Assembly: GCA_051453625.1 (NCBI GenBank)
Contig: JBOZIK010000001.1
Coordinates: 246,925,104-246,951,433, forward strand
DNA from: Welwitschia mirabilis
Taxonomy: Eukaryota > Gnetophyta > Gnetopsida > Welwitschiales
Direction: 5' to 3'
DNA: 26,330 nt
A program made the position numbers and the translations under genes. The notes beneath the pieces were generated by a model that did no database searches, was not told the origin of the DNA, and worked only from the letters and a program-made list of their open reading frames with translations. This document shows, piece by piece, positions 1-8,320 of this stretch; position 1 is the stretch's first letter, and each line of letters starts with the position of its first letter.

Positions 1-298
1 CCATGATTTGGAATAATCTTTATTCTATCAGTCATACATTTCCTTGATAGTGATAAATGAAAAGAATTATGTAGCATGGACAAGTGTGGAGTTAAGGCTA
101 GCTCATATGACATAGGCCCAACTCTATGAATCACCTGGTAATGTCCAATAAACCTTGGAGCTAATTTTACTTTCTTATCAAGGATAAACACTCCTTTAAA
201 AAAGGAACATTTGAGAAACACATCATCACTATCTTGAAATTCTAGCTGCCTTCTATGTTGGTTTGCATACTTCGTTTGTCTATCTTTTACAGTTTAAA
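1..298 (-). pseudogene. Integrase C-terminal end, left-contig copy
   Basis: This is a second copy of the integrase tail also present at 775-1018. Reading leftward past position 55 it continues the same protein beyond the other copy: after the NSFH residues it reads LSLSRKC and onward, matching the stretch that follows the conserved HNVFH motif in gypsy integrases. It therefore supplies the next part of the same gene and is not an independent duplicate. The frame is broken by stops. The copy differs from 775-1018 at only about 5 of 244 positions. Confidence 0.7.
55..298. repeat. Gap-flanking duplicate, copy 1
   Basis: It matches 775-1018 at a constant offset of 720 with no indel. I count five differences by eye (for example positions 92, 169, 189, 231, 296). 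Probably an unmerged contig overlap. Confidence 0.9.
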
Positions 299-774
299 NN
301 NNNNNNNNNNNNNNNNNNNNNNNNNNNNNNNNNNNNNNNNNNNNNNNNNNNNNNNNNNNNNNNNNNNNNNNNNNNNNNNNNNNNNNNNNNNNNNNNNNNN
401 NNNNNNNNNNNNNNNNNNNNNNNNNNNNNNNNNNNNNNNNNNNNNNNNNNNNNNNNNNNNNNNNNNNNNNNNNNNNNNNNNNNNNNNNNNNNNNNNNNNN
501 NNNNNNNNNNNNNNNNNNNNNNNNNNNNNNNNNNNNNNNNNNNNNNNNNNNNNNNNNNNNNNNNNNNNNNNNNNNNNNNNNNNNNNNNNNNNNNNNNNNN
601 NNNNNNNNNNNNNNNNNNNNNNNNNNNNNNNNNNNNNNNNNNNNNNNNNNNNNNNNNNNNNNNNNNNNNNNNNNNNNNNNNNNNNNNNNNNNNNNNNNNN
701 NNNNNNNNNNNNNNNNNNNNNNNNNNNNNNNNNNNNNNNNNNNNNNNNNNNNNNNNNNNNNNNNNNNNNNNNNN
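299..774. other. Assembly gap (476 N)
   Basis: This is a run of N. Its length is not a round placeholder, so it was probably estimated from read pairs. Both sides carry the same 244-bp sequence, so the gap may have no real content. Confidence 0.97.
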
Positions 775-1018
775 AAATGAAAAGAATTATGTAGCATGGA
801 CAAGTGTGGAGGTAAGGCTAGCTCATATGACATAGGCCCAACTCTATGAATCACCTGGTAATGTCCAATAAACCTTGGAGCTAATTTTCCTTTCTTATCA
901 AGGATAAATACTCCTTTAAAAAAGGAACATTTGAGAAACACATCATCACTGTCTTGAAATTCTAGCTGCCTTCTATGTTGGTTTGCATACTTCGTTTGTC
1001 TATCTTTTACAGTTTGAA
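775..1018. repeat. Gap-flanking duplicate, copy 2
   Basis: This is the partner of 55-298. It joins directly to the rest of the integrase on its right, so it is the anchored copy of the two. Confidence 0.9.
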
Positions 1019-1904
1019 GCCTTTTCCTGATGTCCTTAACTTTTTCTTTTAACTATTAAGTAGAGGACACTTGCAGTAATATTTTATCTGATGCATCAAA
1101 CCAAGAAGATGGAGTCCTACATACCCTTCAGTATAGAGTCTTGAATGGAGCAAATCCAATAGATTCCTGGTAACTATTATTATAAGTAAACTTCACTAGC
1201 AACAAATGATCTGTCCATGAACCACAAAAGTCTAAAATAATTACCTTTAACAAGTCCTTCAAAATTTGATTTATCCTTTCAATTTACCCATTAGTTTAGA
1301 GATGAAAAGTCATACTTAGATTTAGCTTTATTCCTAATTCCTTATGAAAGATAGTCCAAAATCTAGATGTGAATTTACTATCTTTATCTAAAATTATCAC
1401 CTTAAGAATTCCATGTAGTCTAATAATCTGCTTAACATACTTCTTAGCAACTTACTCAGTTGTATCCATTGTCTTCACTAGACGAAAATGAGAACTCTTT
1501 GTCAAAAGATCTACTACAACAAAGATGGAATCGAAGCCTTCCTTCATCTGAAGCAAACCTGTGATAAAATCCATACCTATGATTTTCCACTTCTACTCTG
1601 GGACATCATGAGGATAAAGGAGTTTTGCACGGTGCTAATGCTCAGCCTTGACTAACTGACAAGTCATATAGTTAGCCACAAATTCAACTATCTCTAATTT
1701 CATACCAGGCCACCAATAGAACTGCTTAATATCTCTATACATCTTATTAACTCTTGGGTTTATGGCATATTTTATTATATGAAACTCCTTAAAAATTAGA
1801 TCCTTAATCCTTGGTATATCAGGAACCATAATTTTTCCTAAATAATAGACCAAGTTACCCACTAAAATGGTGAATCCATTTAATCCAACTTCTCTCTCCT
1901 TCAT
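775..1904 (-). pseudogene. Ty3/gypsy integrase pseudogene
   Basis: Integrase inserts the cDNA copy of the element into chromosomal DNA. The zinc-binding domain lies at 1635-1904 and keeps the family signature KMYRDIKQFYWWPGMK. Of its HHCC ligands, the second His reads Asn (AINP instead of the usual HPG context) and the first Cys reads Tyr (NYMTCQ). The catalytic core follows without net frame change: Asp at 1569-1571 (GMDF), Asp at 1386-1388 (ILDKD) and Glu at 1278-1280 (IERI). The last two are separated by exactly 35 residues, the classic D,D(35)E spacing. The C-terminal part has PRFIGHYQVI, a GPY/F-like module whose Pro is His. In-frame stops occur, among others, just after the zinc domain (at VKAEH), and before and after TNG near the Glu. 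Most can be explained by CAA/CAG or TGG becoming stops. The domain identity is certain; it is not functional. Confidence 0.92.
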
Positions 1905-1984
1905 ACATAAAGGGAAATTCTGTTATTCTTCTAAAATTAACTTATGCAGCTCATTAACCACCCTTAGATGATGGAGTGCATTCC

Positions 1985-2520
1985 TTCTCCTACTCAGGGC
2001 ATCAGCCACTATATTTGCCTTTCCTTCATGGTAGTTCATTGTAAGATCATAATCCTATAAAAATTCTATGCAATGCCTCTGCTTGAGGTTCAAGTTTGGT
2101 TGTGACTAAATACACTTCAATCTCTTATGAAAATTTCTATCTACTTATCATAAAGATTGTGTCTCTAGATTTTTAGTGCATAAATGACAGCTGCTAATTC
2201 TACATCATGAATAAGATAATTTTTCTTATGATTGTTCAGCTACCTAGAGGCATAAGCTATTACCTTATCCTCTTGCATTAAAACTACTCCTAGGCCGTTC
2301 CCTGAAGCATCTGTATAAACTGTGTAGGGATTTTTTGGCTATGGAATTCTTAAGATGGGTGCTAAGATAAGAGTTTTTTTAAGCATCTAAAAATCCTTTT
2401 TACACTAATCGGTTAATTCAAACCACTTATCCTTCTTTAGCAATGAAGTAAAAGGGGAAGCTACCTTAGAGAAGTTATTTATAAATATTTTGTTGTATTC
2501 AACAAGGTTAAGAAAGCTCT
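1985..2520 (-). pseudogene. RNase H domain of the Ty3/gypsy pol
   Basis: RNase H removes the RNA strand during reverse transcription. The minus strand keeps YTDASGNGLGVVLMQ (first catalytic Asp at 2309-2311), then VIAYASR, the HDVELAAVIYALKI motif with its conserved Glu, and the terminal GKANIVADALSRR that marks the end of gypsy RNase H. The segment corresponding to the FTDHKSL motif is garbled. Stops interrupt it after YASR and after YALKI, where the family has Gln and Trp, consistent with C-to-T or G-to-A change. A frame change separates it from the RT thumb near 2520. It lies directly upstream of the integrase zinc domain, as expected. Confidence 0.88.
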
Positions 2521-2529
2521 TAACTTCTG

Positions 2530-2739
2530 ATACTAACTTGGGCTTGTCCATTTAACAATAGTTTGGACTTTATCTTTGTCCATACTAACTACTGCTTCAA
2601 AAATCACATGACCTAAAAATTTAACTTTGGATATATAAAACTCACATTTAGTGGGATTTGCATAAAAATGATTTCTTCATAGTGTATCAAGCACTATCCT
2701 TAAGTGTTTCTCATGATCCTCCTTTATTGGAGAATATAC
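2530..2739 (-). pseudogene. Reverse transcriptase, C-terminal part
   Basis: This fragment begins right after the place where the catalytic YxDD should be. It reads VYSPIKEDHEKHLRIVLDTL, then a stop, then NPTKCEFYISKVKFLGHVI. In the family this is the stretch following the active site, ending in the KCEF and FLGH motifs. The preceding active-site segment falls in the N gap or was replaced by the inserted DNA. Other stops follow after the WTSPS residues. Confidence 0.88.
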
Positions 2740-2839
2740 NNNNNNNNNNNNNNNNNNNNNNNNNNNNNNNNNNNNNNNNNNNNNNNNNNNNNNNNNNNNN
2801 NNNNNNNNNNNNNNNNNNNNNNNNNNNNNNNNNNNNNNN
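2740..2839. other. Assembly gap (100 N)
   Basis: It is exactly 100 N, a conventional placeholder for unknown length. The flanks do not match each other. The missing RT active site would fall here or was lost through the adjacent insertion. Confidence 0.97.
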
Positions 2840-3346
2840 AGAATTCTAATCTAATTGAGGATGTAACAAAACTTTTATAGAATAATTTACTAATGTAAAA
2901 CATGCATGAAAAGAAAAGCTAACAGAAGTAAAGAAATAAACTAATTGAAAGTACAAAAGTACTAAATAGATACACACAGGATTTATAGTCATTCAGGAAA
3001 CCCCCTCCTCCACTCTTTATAATCATCTTATCCCCAAGCTTGAGCCGGATCTTTGTTACTTCACTAGGTATTCCAAGTTCACCTGTAGCCTTTATAAATA
3101 GACTTTTCTAAGCTTAGTCTTAACATATGAATGGGCTCTTCAAGGCTTAGTCTCAATCTTTGAATAGATTTTTCAAGGTCTAGTCTCAACCTTTTATAAT
3201 ACAAACTAGTGATGCAATGATACCAATATACACAGATATCATTCGTTCTTGATACAGTAGATTTGATGGAGATTTTCTCATGTAGATGTACGTTCTGACC
3301 TTGAATGTAGAGATGTTACAAATAATAGATTTAAAAAACATTACTA
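2840..3346. mobile_element. Foreign AT-rich segment inserted in the RT pseudogene
   Basis: This stretch has no similarity to the reverse transcriptase that should continue here. It contains a block around 2981-3025 (gatttatagtcattcagg, then a C-rich stretch and ccactctttataatc). From memory this resembles a motif of widespread plant interspersed repeats, which usually read gatttatagtggttcgg followed by a (ta)cgtccactc block. A set of about 33-bp tandem units follows at 3075-3195. No long open frame is present. The left end is hidden by the gap and the right edge is marked by a duplicated RT fragment. I cannot name the family. Confidence 0.5.
3075..3195. repeat. Degenerate tandem repeat, about 33-bp units
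   Basis: There are about four units: 3075-3109, 3110-3141, 3142-3174 and a partial one at 3175-3195. The best pair are the units starting aagcttagtcttaac and aaggcttagtctcaatc; the next begins aaggtctagtctcaacc. Most units end in a cttttc, ctcttc or tttttc-like run. Confidence 0.75.
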
Positions 3347-3500
3347 CCCATACCTGGTTTAGAAGGTAGTTTTAAAAACATCATTATGATGTCATTCATC
3401 ACTGTCATAAATGCTACGGGTGTATTGGTAAGGCTAAACAGAACTACTTGAAATTCATAATGCCCATACCTAGTTCAGAAGGAAGTTTTAAAAACATCTC
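3347..3500. repeat. Short direct duplication of RT sequence
   Basis: The stretch from 3347 (cccatacctggtttag) is repeated at offset 116 from 3463 (cccatacctagttcag), each followed by a near-identical gttttaaaaacatc block. About 36 bases match with three or so differences. The copy at 3463 is in its proper place in the RT frame (FKTSF-stop-TRYGHYEF). The copy at 3347 lies at the junction with the foreign segment. Confidence 0.8.
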
Positions 3501-4077
3501 TTTCCTTGATCTTAAGTTGATGATATCCTGATTTAAGATCAATTTTGGAGAAGACTTTAGCATACTTAAGTTGATTAAATAAGTCTTCTATCCAAGGCAA
3601 GGGATAACTATTTCATATTATTACTTTATTCAACATTCCATAGTCCACACACAACCTCAAGCTTCCATTTTTCTTTTTAACAAAAAGGACTAGTGCTCTT
3701 AATGGAAAGATACTTGGCCTAATCAAATCCTTATCTAGAATTGTATTTATTTGGGTTTTCAATTTAGCTAGCTCTATAGAAGACATCATATATGGAGCCT
3801 TAGAAATTGTTTCTGCACTAGGCTCAAGAGTTATCTTAAAATCCTCATTTCTGTTGGGAGGGGAACCTGGTAACTCGTCAGCAAAAAGATCAGCATATTC
3901 CCTTACCACTGGAATATCTATTACCTTTGTCTGGGATTTTAGAGAGGATATGAACTTAACTATCCCTAAGGTACCTCGACTACAAACTTCTTTGATCATC
4001 AATTCTTGCTTATCAATCTTCACTATAATGATAGAGATAATGGGTAGCCAAACCTTCTCTCCATTTGCTTTAATCAC
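3380..4077 (-). pseudogene. Reverse transcriptase, N-terminal half
   Basis: The minus strand reads DIPVVREYADLFADELPG, then the SKAPYMMSSIELAKLK block, IRPSIFPLRALVLFVKKKNG and LRLCVDYGMLNKV. These are the fingers and palm signatures of Ty3/gypsy RT. After a stop near 3610 the same frame continues as [15 protein letters not shown], then [16 protein letters not shown]. The Asp of SKID is the first catalytic carboxylate and is kept. A second stop sits in FKTSF-stop-TRYGHYEF, where the family has Arg (CGA to TGA fits). The match ends at about VAFMTVMND, before YxDD. The protease lies upstream in the same frame, as in an undivided gypsy polyprotein. Confidence 0.93.
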
Positions 4078-4079
4078 TG

Positions 4080-4375
4080 TAACTCACCTAGTGAAATAAT
4101 CAATTTAAGCCCTATTTTCTTGAAGCTAATTCATGCCCAAGATGACATTAAAATGTCCCAGTTCTAAGATTAAAAATTAAACTAGGAAGGTATGCCTTCC
4201 AATTATAATATTACACCAAGGGGTTTTGCTAATACCCTTCACTGTACTACCATCAGGGAGTTCCACTATTACTTTATTTTCAATATGTACTATAGTAAAT
4301 AATCGTCGAGACATCTTATGAGATACAAAAGAATCTATAGCTCTAAGATCTAATAGGAAAATTAAATATGGTACC
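4080..4375 (-). pseudogene. Aspartic protease domain
   Basis: Gypsy proteases cut the polyprotein and carry a DSG or DTG active site followed by A-x-x-SF-[IV]-S. Here the minus strand reads LLDLRAIDSFVSHK, so the catalytic Asp is present (codon 4348-4350) but the next two residues are Leu and Arg. The later VILGMN-stop-L block near 4135 corresponds to the conserved VILGMDWL motif, with Asp now Asn and Trp now a stop. The frame runs directly into the RT open stretch at 4077. The domain is inactive by loss of the active-site turn. Confidence 0.75.
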
Positions 4376-4477
4376 TGTTATTTTCGAGATCACTGATGGT
4401 TGAACCTCTTCTCTGGGTATAGATGCATATAACTTCCTAACATCAATTGTTCCCTATTGCTCTCTTCTCCTCTTAGG

Positions 4478-5385
4478 ACAGTTCGTGATCATATGGAGTC
4501 CCCCATAATTATAGCATCCTGTAAATCCAGAGTCTTGTGGCTTTGTTCTTATAGCTAAAGATGGCAGTTCCATAAGTGCCTCACCTCTTCCTTGGGGTTG
4601 GCTAGTCTCCAATTTATTTACCATAGTAGCCTCATACTAACCTCTAGTTTTTCCTCCTTTAGGGTTCCTATAAAAGGGCCTCTTCCTATTTTGGTTTCTC
4701 CTTTGCTCTTGAGGATTTCCTTGCCTATCATGAAAATTTTTGCTATTAAACTAGGATTTCTTAGCTAGTCTTACCTTTTCCAAGGCCTCTACAAAAGTCT
4801 TCAGCTGAAATAGTGTAACCTGTCTTTAGATAACAAGATGTAAACCAGCCACAAGCCTTCAAATTTTAACTGCTTTACTGTGGGCTAACTTAGGCACATA
4901 CCTCAATTATATAAATTTATTCTCATACAGAGCTACTAACATTGACCCCTGTCTAAGGATATAAAATTCTTTTGCTTTGACATTCTTGTAAAAGTCTATT
5001 GCGAATCTAGCTTAGAAACGTTCCTCAAAGACTTCCCAAGTAACCTGAGCAGGAAAGGTGGGTTGTGCCTTTTCTGCATCCCACTACAAGGCTATGCTTT
5101 TCCTCAACTGATGTACAGCTAAGGTGACTTCTATTCAGATGTTAAGTTAAATAGCTCAAATTCTCTAGTAATGGAAATTAACCAGGACTTAGCTTCAGCT
5201 GCATTATTCACCCCTACAAAGACTAGGGGATTTGTTCTTTTAAAGTGCATCATCAAGCTTCTAGTTGATTTCTCATCGTTTCTACCATTCCTTTGATTCT
5301 GGAGCCCTTCCACAAGATGGTTCACAGTGATTACAAAGGACCTCACATCATCAAAGGGATGTGGTATAACTCTTCTAGGGGCCAT
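4478..5385 (-). pseudogene. Gag pseudogene with a broken zinc knuckle
   Basis: Gag forms the particle that holds the element's RNA. The start ATG is at 5383-5385. The first 84 codons stay open and end in AKSWLISITREFELFNLTSE, corresponding to the plant gypsy gag block with A-x-x-W and E. A stop and frame change follow; in the next frame VTLAVHQLRKSIALQWDAEK and TWEVFEERF match the L-x-G-x-A-x-x-W-W region and the W-x-x-F-x-x-x-F motif of this gag family. Near the end lies CYNYGGLHMITNC (4478-4516). It resembles a CX2CX4HX4C knuckle, but the second Cys is Tyr and one residue is missing before His. Many stops lie between. Leader and primer site follow on the right. Confidence 0.8.
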
Positions 5386-5466
5386 TTATCCTACTAGAAT
5401 TAGAAGAATTACATAAGGTTAAGTTCTAAGATAACCCATTAATCAAGTTTAAGTTCTCAACCTAGA

Positions 5467-5478
5467 GCTCTAGTAGCA
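5467..5478 (-). promoter_or_regulatory. Relic primer-binding site (initiator tRNA-Met type)
   Basis: On the minus strand this reads TGCTACTAGAGC, 9 of 12 positions equal to the common plant LTR-element primer site TGGTATCAGAGC. It sits about 80 bases upstream of the gag ATG and three bases after a CA that could end the 5' LTR. The position is right, but the degeneracy limits certainty. Confidence 0.6.
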
Positions 5479-5791
5479 AAATGTGAAGTCCTCTTTTCAG
5501 CTCTTAAGTTAGAAAATGAATGATCTGTTAAAAGGGTAAAAACGCTATGAATACATTTCAATGATAAGGTAAAACAACCATCATGCTATCTTAGGCAAAT
5601 TTAGGAAGTAGTAATTTAAGCCATAATGTTCAATTGGTATTTTAAATACCTAGCTAAAGTTTCCGAGGAATAAAGGTAATGAGTATATAAAATAAAAGGC
5701 TTAGCCCATATAATTATATGATTTATAATGACCCTTACATATATAACTTTATTTAAATGAAAAATAGAAAAGAGGGTACTATAAAAAGCAT

Positions 5792-5814
5792 CATGGTTGA
5801 GGTTTGAAACCATG
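5792..5814. repeat. Short inverted repeat around ggtttgaaacc
   Basis: The arms catggtt (5792-5798) and aaccatg (5808-5814) surround gaggtttga. The core ggtttgaaacc (5801-5811) is near the Pol III B-box consensus, but no cloverleaf surrounds it, so I do not call a tRNA. Confidence 0.6.
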
Positions 5815-5875
5815 ACCTCCTACTATAAACCGTATCTTATGCAATAGAACTAGTTATGCTAAGATCAATTGAGAG

Positions 5876-6965
5876 TTGATGGCAAAGGGCCTAGTTATGA
5901 AGCACATAGAAAACGAGTTATCCCAAATGGTAAAGATGAAGAGGGCGTGTAGGGTTTGCTCGGGTAAAATGAGGGATACAACCAAGGTGCAAATAGTCAC
6001 CGAGAAGATGCATTCAGACAGAGAGAGTAGCAATAGACAACAACGATGGAGGAACGCTGTTGTAGAGCAGCGAGCAGCTCATGAGACAAATGGCATGCAC
6101 AAGGATGAAGAAAGTGGAGAAAGAGTAGGTAAGGCATTAGGCGGCGGAATTGGCAGTGTAGGTGGAACACGTCGAAGCGCATGGGGAAGTTAGCAGGGCG
6201 CTACACGAGTGATCATAAGGAATGCACAAAGCAGCTTATGGGAAAAATGCACAGATGGTAGAAAGGACAGTTCAAAAAGGGCGTGGACGGATAGCAAGGT
6301 ACTGAACTGCAGGCGGCAAGAAAGACTCATAGCCACGGTTTATGCATATAGCCCAGTAGACAGAGGCATGAGCGGACAACGCTGCGGGAGTGCGAAGGGC
6401 GGTGACAAGCATTGTCGGCAAGGTCATAGACGCCAGGAGGTCAGCGCGTCCAGTGAGTACATGGGTGCACGGTGTTTGCAGAGTCAGTGCGGATCTGAAG
6501 GAATAACTCACGACGAAGGGGAAGCATGTATAAGCATGGGAGGTGTAAAATGCCAAAGAGCTCAGGTAAGCAGGCAAAGTATAGATCAAAAGGAAACGCA
6601 GGCATTAGCGGCGGGAGGCTCACTGAAAGGAGCAGAAGCGGAGAGAGAAGCGGTGACAGGTTACCAAAAGGGCAAAGGCAAGGGCAGCGTGGGTGCTGGG
6701 GAGGAGCTGAGATTGATGAGGGAAGACCGCAGTGTAGCAGCGGTTCTGCAGTTTTAGAGTATTAGCAAAGCGCTGGCAGGCAGTTGCAAGGCGTGAAGGA
6801 GGCCTGAAGGAGGACGCAGGCAACAAATGGTTGAGTTAATGCATAGAAGGCGACAAAAATGAGCGCCAATAAGGTTTGTGACCAGTGGCATGGAGTGGAG
6901 GTGAGGGAAAAATCTATAGAAGTGGAGAGGGCGGCTGAATTGTAGAGACAGGCATCATGTTAGAA
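5876..6965. other. GC- and CpG-rich segment
   Basis: Composition changes abruptly here. The plus strand is rich in A and G and poor in T, and GC is near half, against roughly 30 percent around it. Between 6181 and 6480 I count about 16 CpG dinucleotides, whereas 7261-7560 has none. It contains a long plus-strand frame (own entry) and several shorter open frames on the minus strand. It may be part of the U3 of the gypsy LTR, a captured fragment, or a younger insertion not yet decayed. Confidence 0.8.
5879..6757 (+). CDS. Unrecognised long frame with one internal stop
   Basis: From the ATG at 5879 the frame stays open to 6190, meets a TAG at 6191-6193, and continues in the same frame to 6757, about 293 codons with a single interruption. 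In this base composition roughly one stop per 20 codons would be expected, so the openness is unusual. I recognise no family. The product would be basic and polar, rich in Arg, Ser, Gly, Gln, Glu and Lys, with no hydrophobic core, no membrane segment and no clear domain. A CRVC pair near codon 24 is the only Cys motif of note. The TAG could come from CAG by one C-to-T change. Codon-like composition may simply reflect the purine-rich strand, so coding status is doubtful. Confidence 0.2.
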
Positions 6966-6984
6966 GGGTGGCTCTAGACAGTAA

Positions 6985-7682
6985 AAATAACTTGTGCAAG
7001 AAAAGAAAAGAAAATAAAGTATACCAAAGTTACACAAATCCAAAACCTTTTCTCTTAACTTTTAAAAATCCCAAAAGTAGTCGTTGACGGTTGATTCTTA
7101 GATCTCTCACTAAACAGATTATTGTATTAGCTGATTATCTGCATTTTCATTTAAGATAAATAGTAATTTGTAGGTGTAAACCTTAACTCTTTTACTTGAC
7201 TTTAGTCCTTCCTTTATTAATTATATTACTCAATATGTTTGCTAGTAATGTGCCTTTTAACTTTGCTAAAGGGGGATATTATTATTAGGATCTTGAATTA
7301 ACTCATGTTGTGAACATTTAAAAGAAGTTAACCTTATAAATTAAGTCTTTTAATTAAAATCAAGAGGAATAATAACATTTAGTTTAATATTACTTCCCTA
7401 TGACAAGAAGTAACATATAGTCTTTAGGAGTAAAAGTAATCTAATTAAACTCAAAATAAACACTTATAAACAACAATAAGATCACAATAGATATCTAATA
7501 AAAAAAGTGTATTATTTCATAACTAGAATATCTTATTGAAGTGCATTGTTTCTTTAACTATTACTTATGGAAAATATGCAACTGAAACTAAAGTATAATA
7601 ATCAAAAATAATTGTATGATAACTGGAAGGACATGAAGTTAATAATACAATTACTGGTTTCTCTTAGCTTCCCCACATGTAG
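6985..7682. other. Unassigned AT-rich DNA
   Basis: Apart from the polypurine-like site at 7268-7277, I see no gene or recognised domain. A short plus frame at 7612-7797 has no recognisable content. Confidence 0.6.
7268..7277 (+). promoter_or_regulatory. Polypurine-tract-like site
   Basis: The sequence tttgctaaagggggatatt is like the purine run that primes plus-strand DNA just before the 3' LTR of plant LTR elements; from memory, Copia elements of Sirevirus type often have a cca/ctaaagggggaga site. If so, the 3' end of a plus-strand element lies here with an LTR starting about 7278. No matching pol domain was found to the left. Confidence 0.3.
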
Positions 7683-7850
7683 CATCTCTTACACAAGCAT
7701 AGGTGTTATGAGAACTAAATCATCACAACTCCTAGTATGGTCCATGACATGGAATAGATTGGGAAGGTTACCAAGACTGACTAGGATTACACAGTAAGAG
7801 ACTCGATCAAGACCTTTCATTCAGTTTCATTATTTTCTGTACAATAATTT
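7683..7850. repeat. Gap-flanking duplicate, copy 1
   Basis: These 168 bases match 8321-8488 at a constant offset of 638 without indels. I count eight differences, mostly c/t and a/g. The match stops exactly at the gap edge on the left copy and starts exactly at the gap edge on the right copy. Confidence 0.9.
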
Positions 7851-8320
7851 NNNNNNNNNNNNNNNNNNNNNNNNNNNNNNNNNNNNNNNNNNNNNNNNNN
7901 NNNNNNNNNNNNNNNNNNNNNNNNNNNNNNNNNNNNNNNNNNNNNNNNNNNNNNNNNNNNNNNNNNNNNNNNNNNNNNNNNNNNNNNNNNNNNNNNNNNN
8001 NNNNNNNNNNNNNNNNNNNNNNNNNNNNNNNNNNNNNNNNNNNNNNNNNNNNNNNNNNNNNNNNNNNNNNNNNNNNNNNNNNNNNNNNNNNNNNNNNNNN
8101 NNNNNNNNNNNNNNNNNNNNNNNNNNNNNNNNNNNNNNNNNNNNNNNNNNNNNNNNNNNNNNNNNNNNNNNNNNNNNNNNNNNNNNNNNNNNNNNNNNNN
8201 NNNNNNNNNNNNNNNNNNNNNNNNNNNNNNNNNNNNNNNNNNNNNNNNNNNNNNNNNNNNNNNNNNNNNNNNNNNNNNNNNNNNNNNNNNNNNNNNNNNN
8301 NNNNNNNNNNNNNNNNNNNN
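7851..8320. other. Assembly gap (470 N)
   Basis: This is a run of N of non-round length, bordered by copies of the same sequence on both sides. Confidence 0.97.

Larger units (their letters stand above)
1..6980 (-). mobile_element. Decayed Ty3/gypsy LTR retrotransposon, left end outside window
   Basis: On the minus strand the domains follow the Ty3/gypsy order: gag, protease, reverse transcriptase, RNase H, integrase. Each is recognised from family motifs in the translated pieces (described in their own entries). The integrase tail has a GPY-like module, which is typical of the chromovirus branch; any chromodomain and the 3' LTR would lie left of position 1. Every domain carries stop codons, and gag and the RT/RNase H junction also show frame changes. 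The RT is split by unrelated DNA and a gap. The element is therefore a dead fossil that cannot move by itself. The right limit (6980) is inferred from a possible LTR end and a sharp composition change, and is less sure than the coding part. A Tekay/Del-like lineage is my best guess. Confidence 0.88.
5482..6980 (-). mobile_element. Probable 5' LTR of the minus-strand gypsy element
   Basis: On the minus strand the segment would start TGTCTAGAGCC at 6980 and end CTTCACA at 5482, so it has TG and CA ends and a TGT/ACA terminal match. The primer-site relic follows after three bases. The right limit coincides with a sharp drop in GC. TATA-like sequences on the minus strand lie at about 5690-5700 and 5778-5784. 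A block at 5792-5850 (palindrome catggtt...aaccatg, then gacctcctactataaacc) resembles, from memory, sequences seen inside plant LTRs. The 3' LTR is outside the window, so the identity cannot be confirmed by pairing. Confidence 0.4.

Noticed and set aside
255-941. Long open frames across the 299-774 gap on both strands
   Set aside because: They are open only because N codons cannot be stops. The real content on the minus strand is the integrase tail.
3854-4099. Plus-strand frame of 81 codons
   Set aside because: It is the opposite strand of the well-supported RT/protease frame and shows no motif of its own.
5801-5811. Possible tRNA gene or Pol III B box (ggtttgaaacc)
   Set aside because: There is no A box or cloverleaf at proper spacing. 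The palindrome fits better as part of an LTR.
5616-5813. Minus-strand frame of 65 codons left of the GC-rich segment
   Set aside because: It lies in the probable LTR, is AT-rich and hydrophobic by composition, and has no recognisable motif.
6272-6826. Minus-strand frames inside the GC-rich segment
   Set aside because: The pyrimidine-rich minus strand has few stop codons by composition, and the frames are short and overlap one another without any recognised domain.
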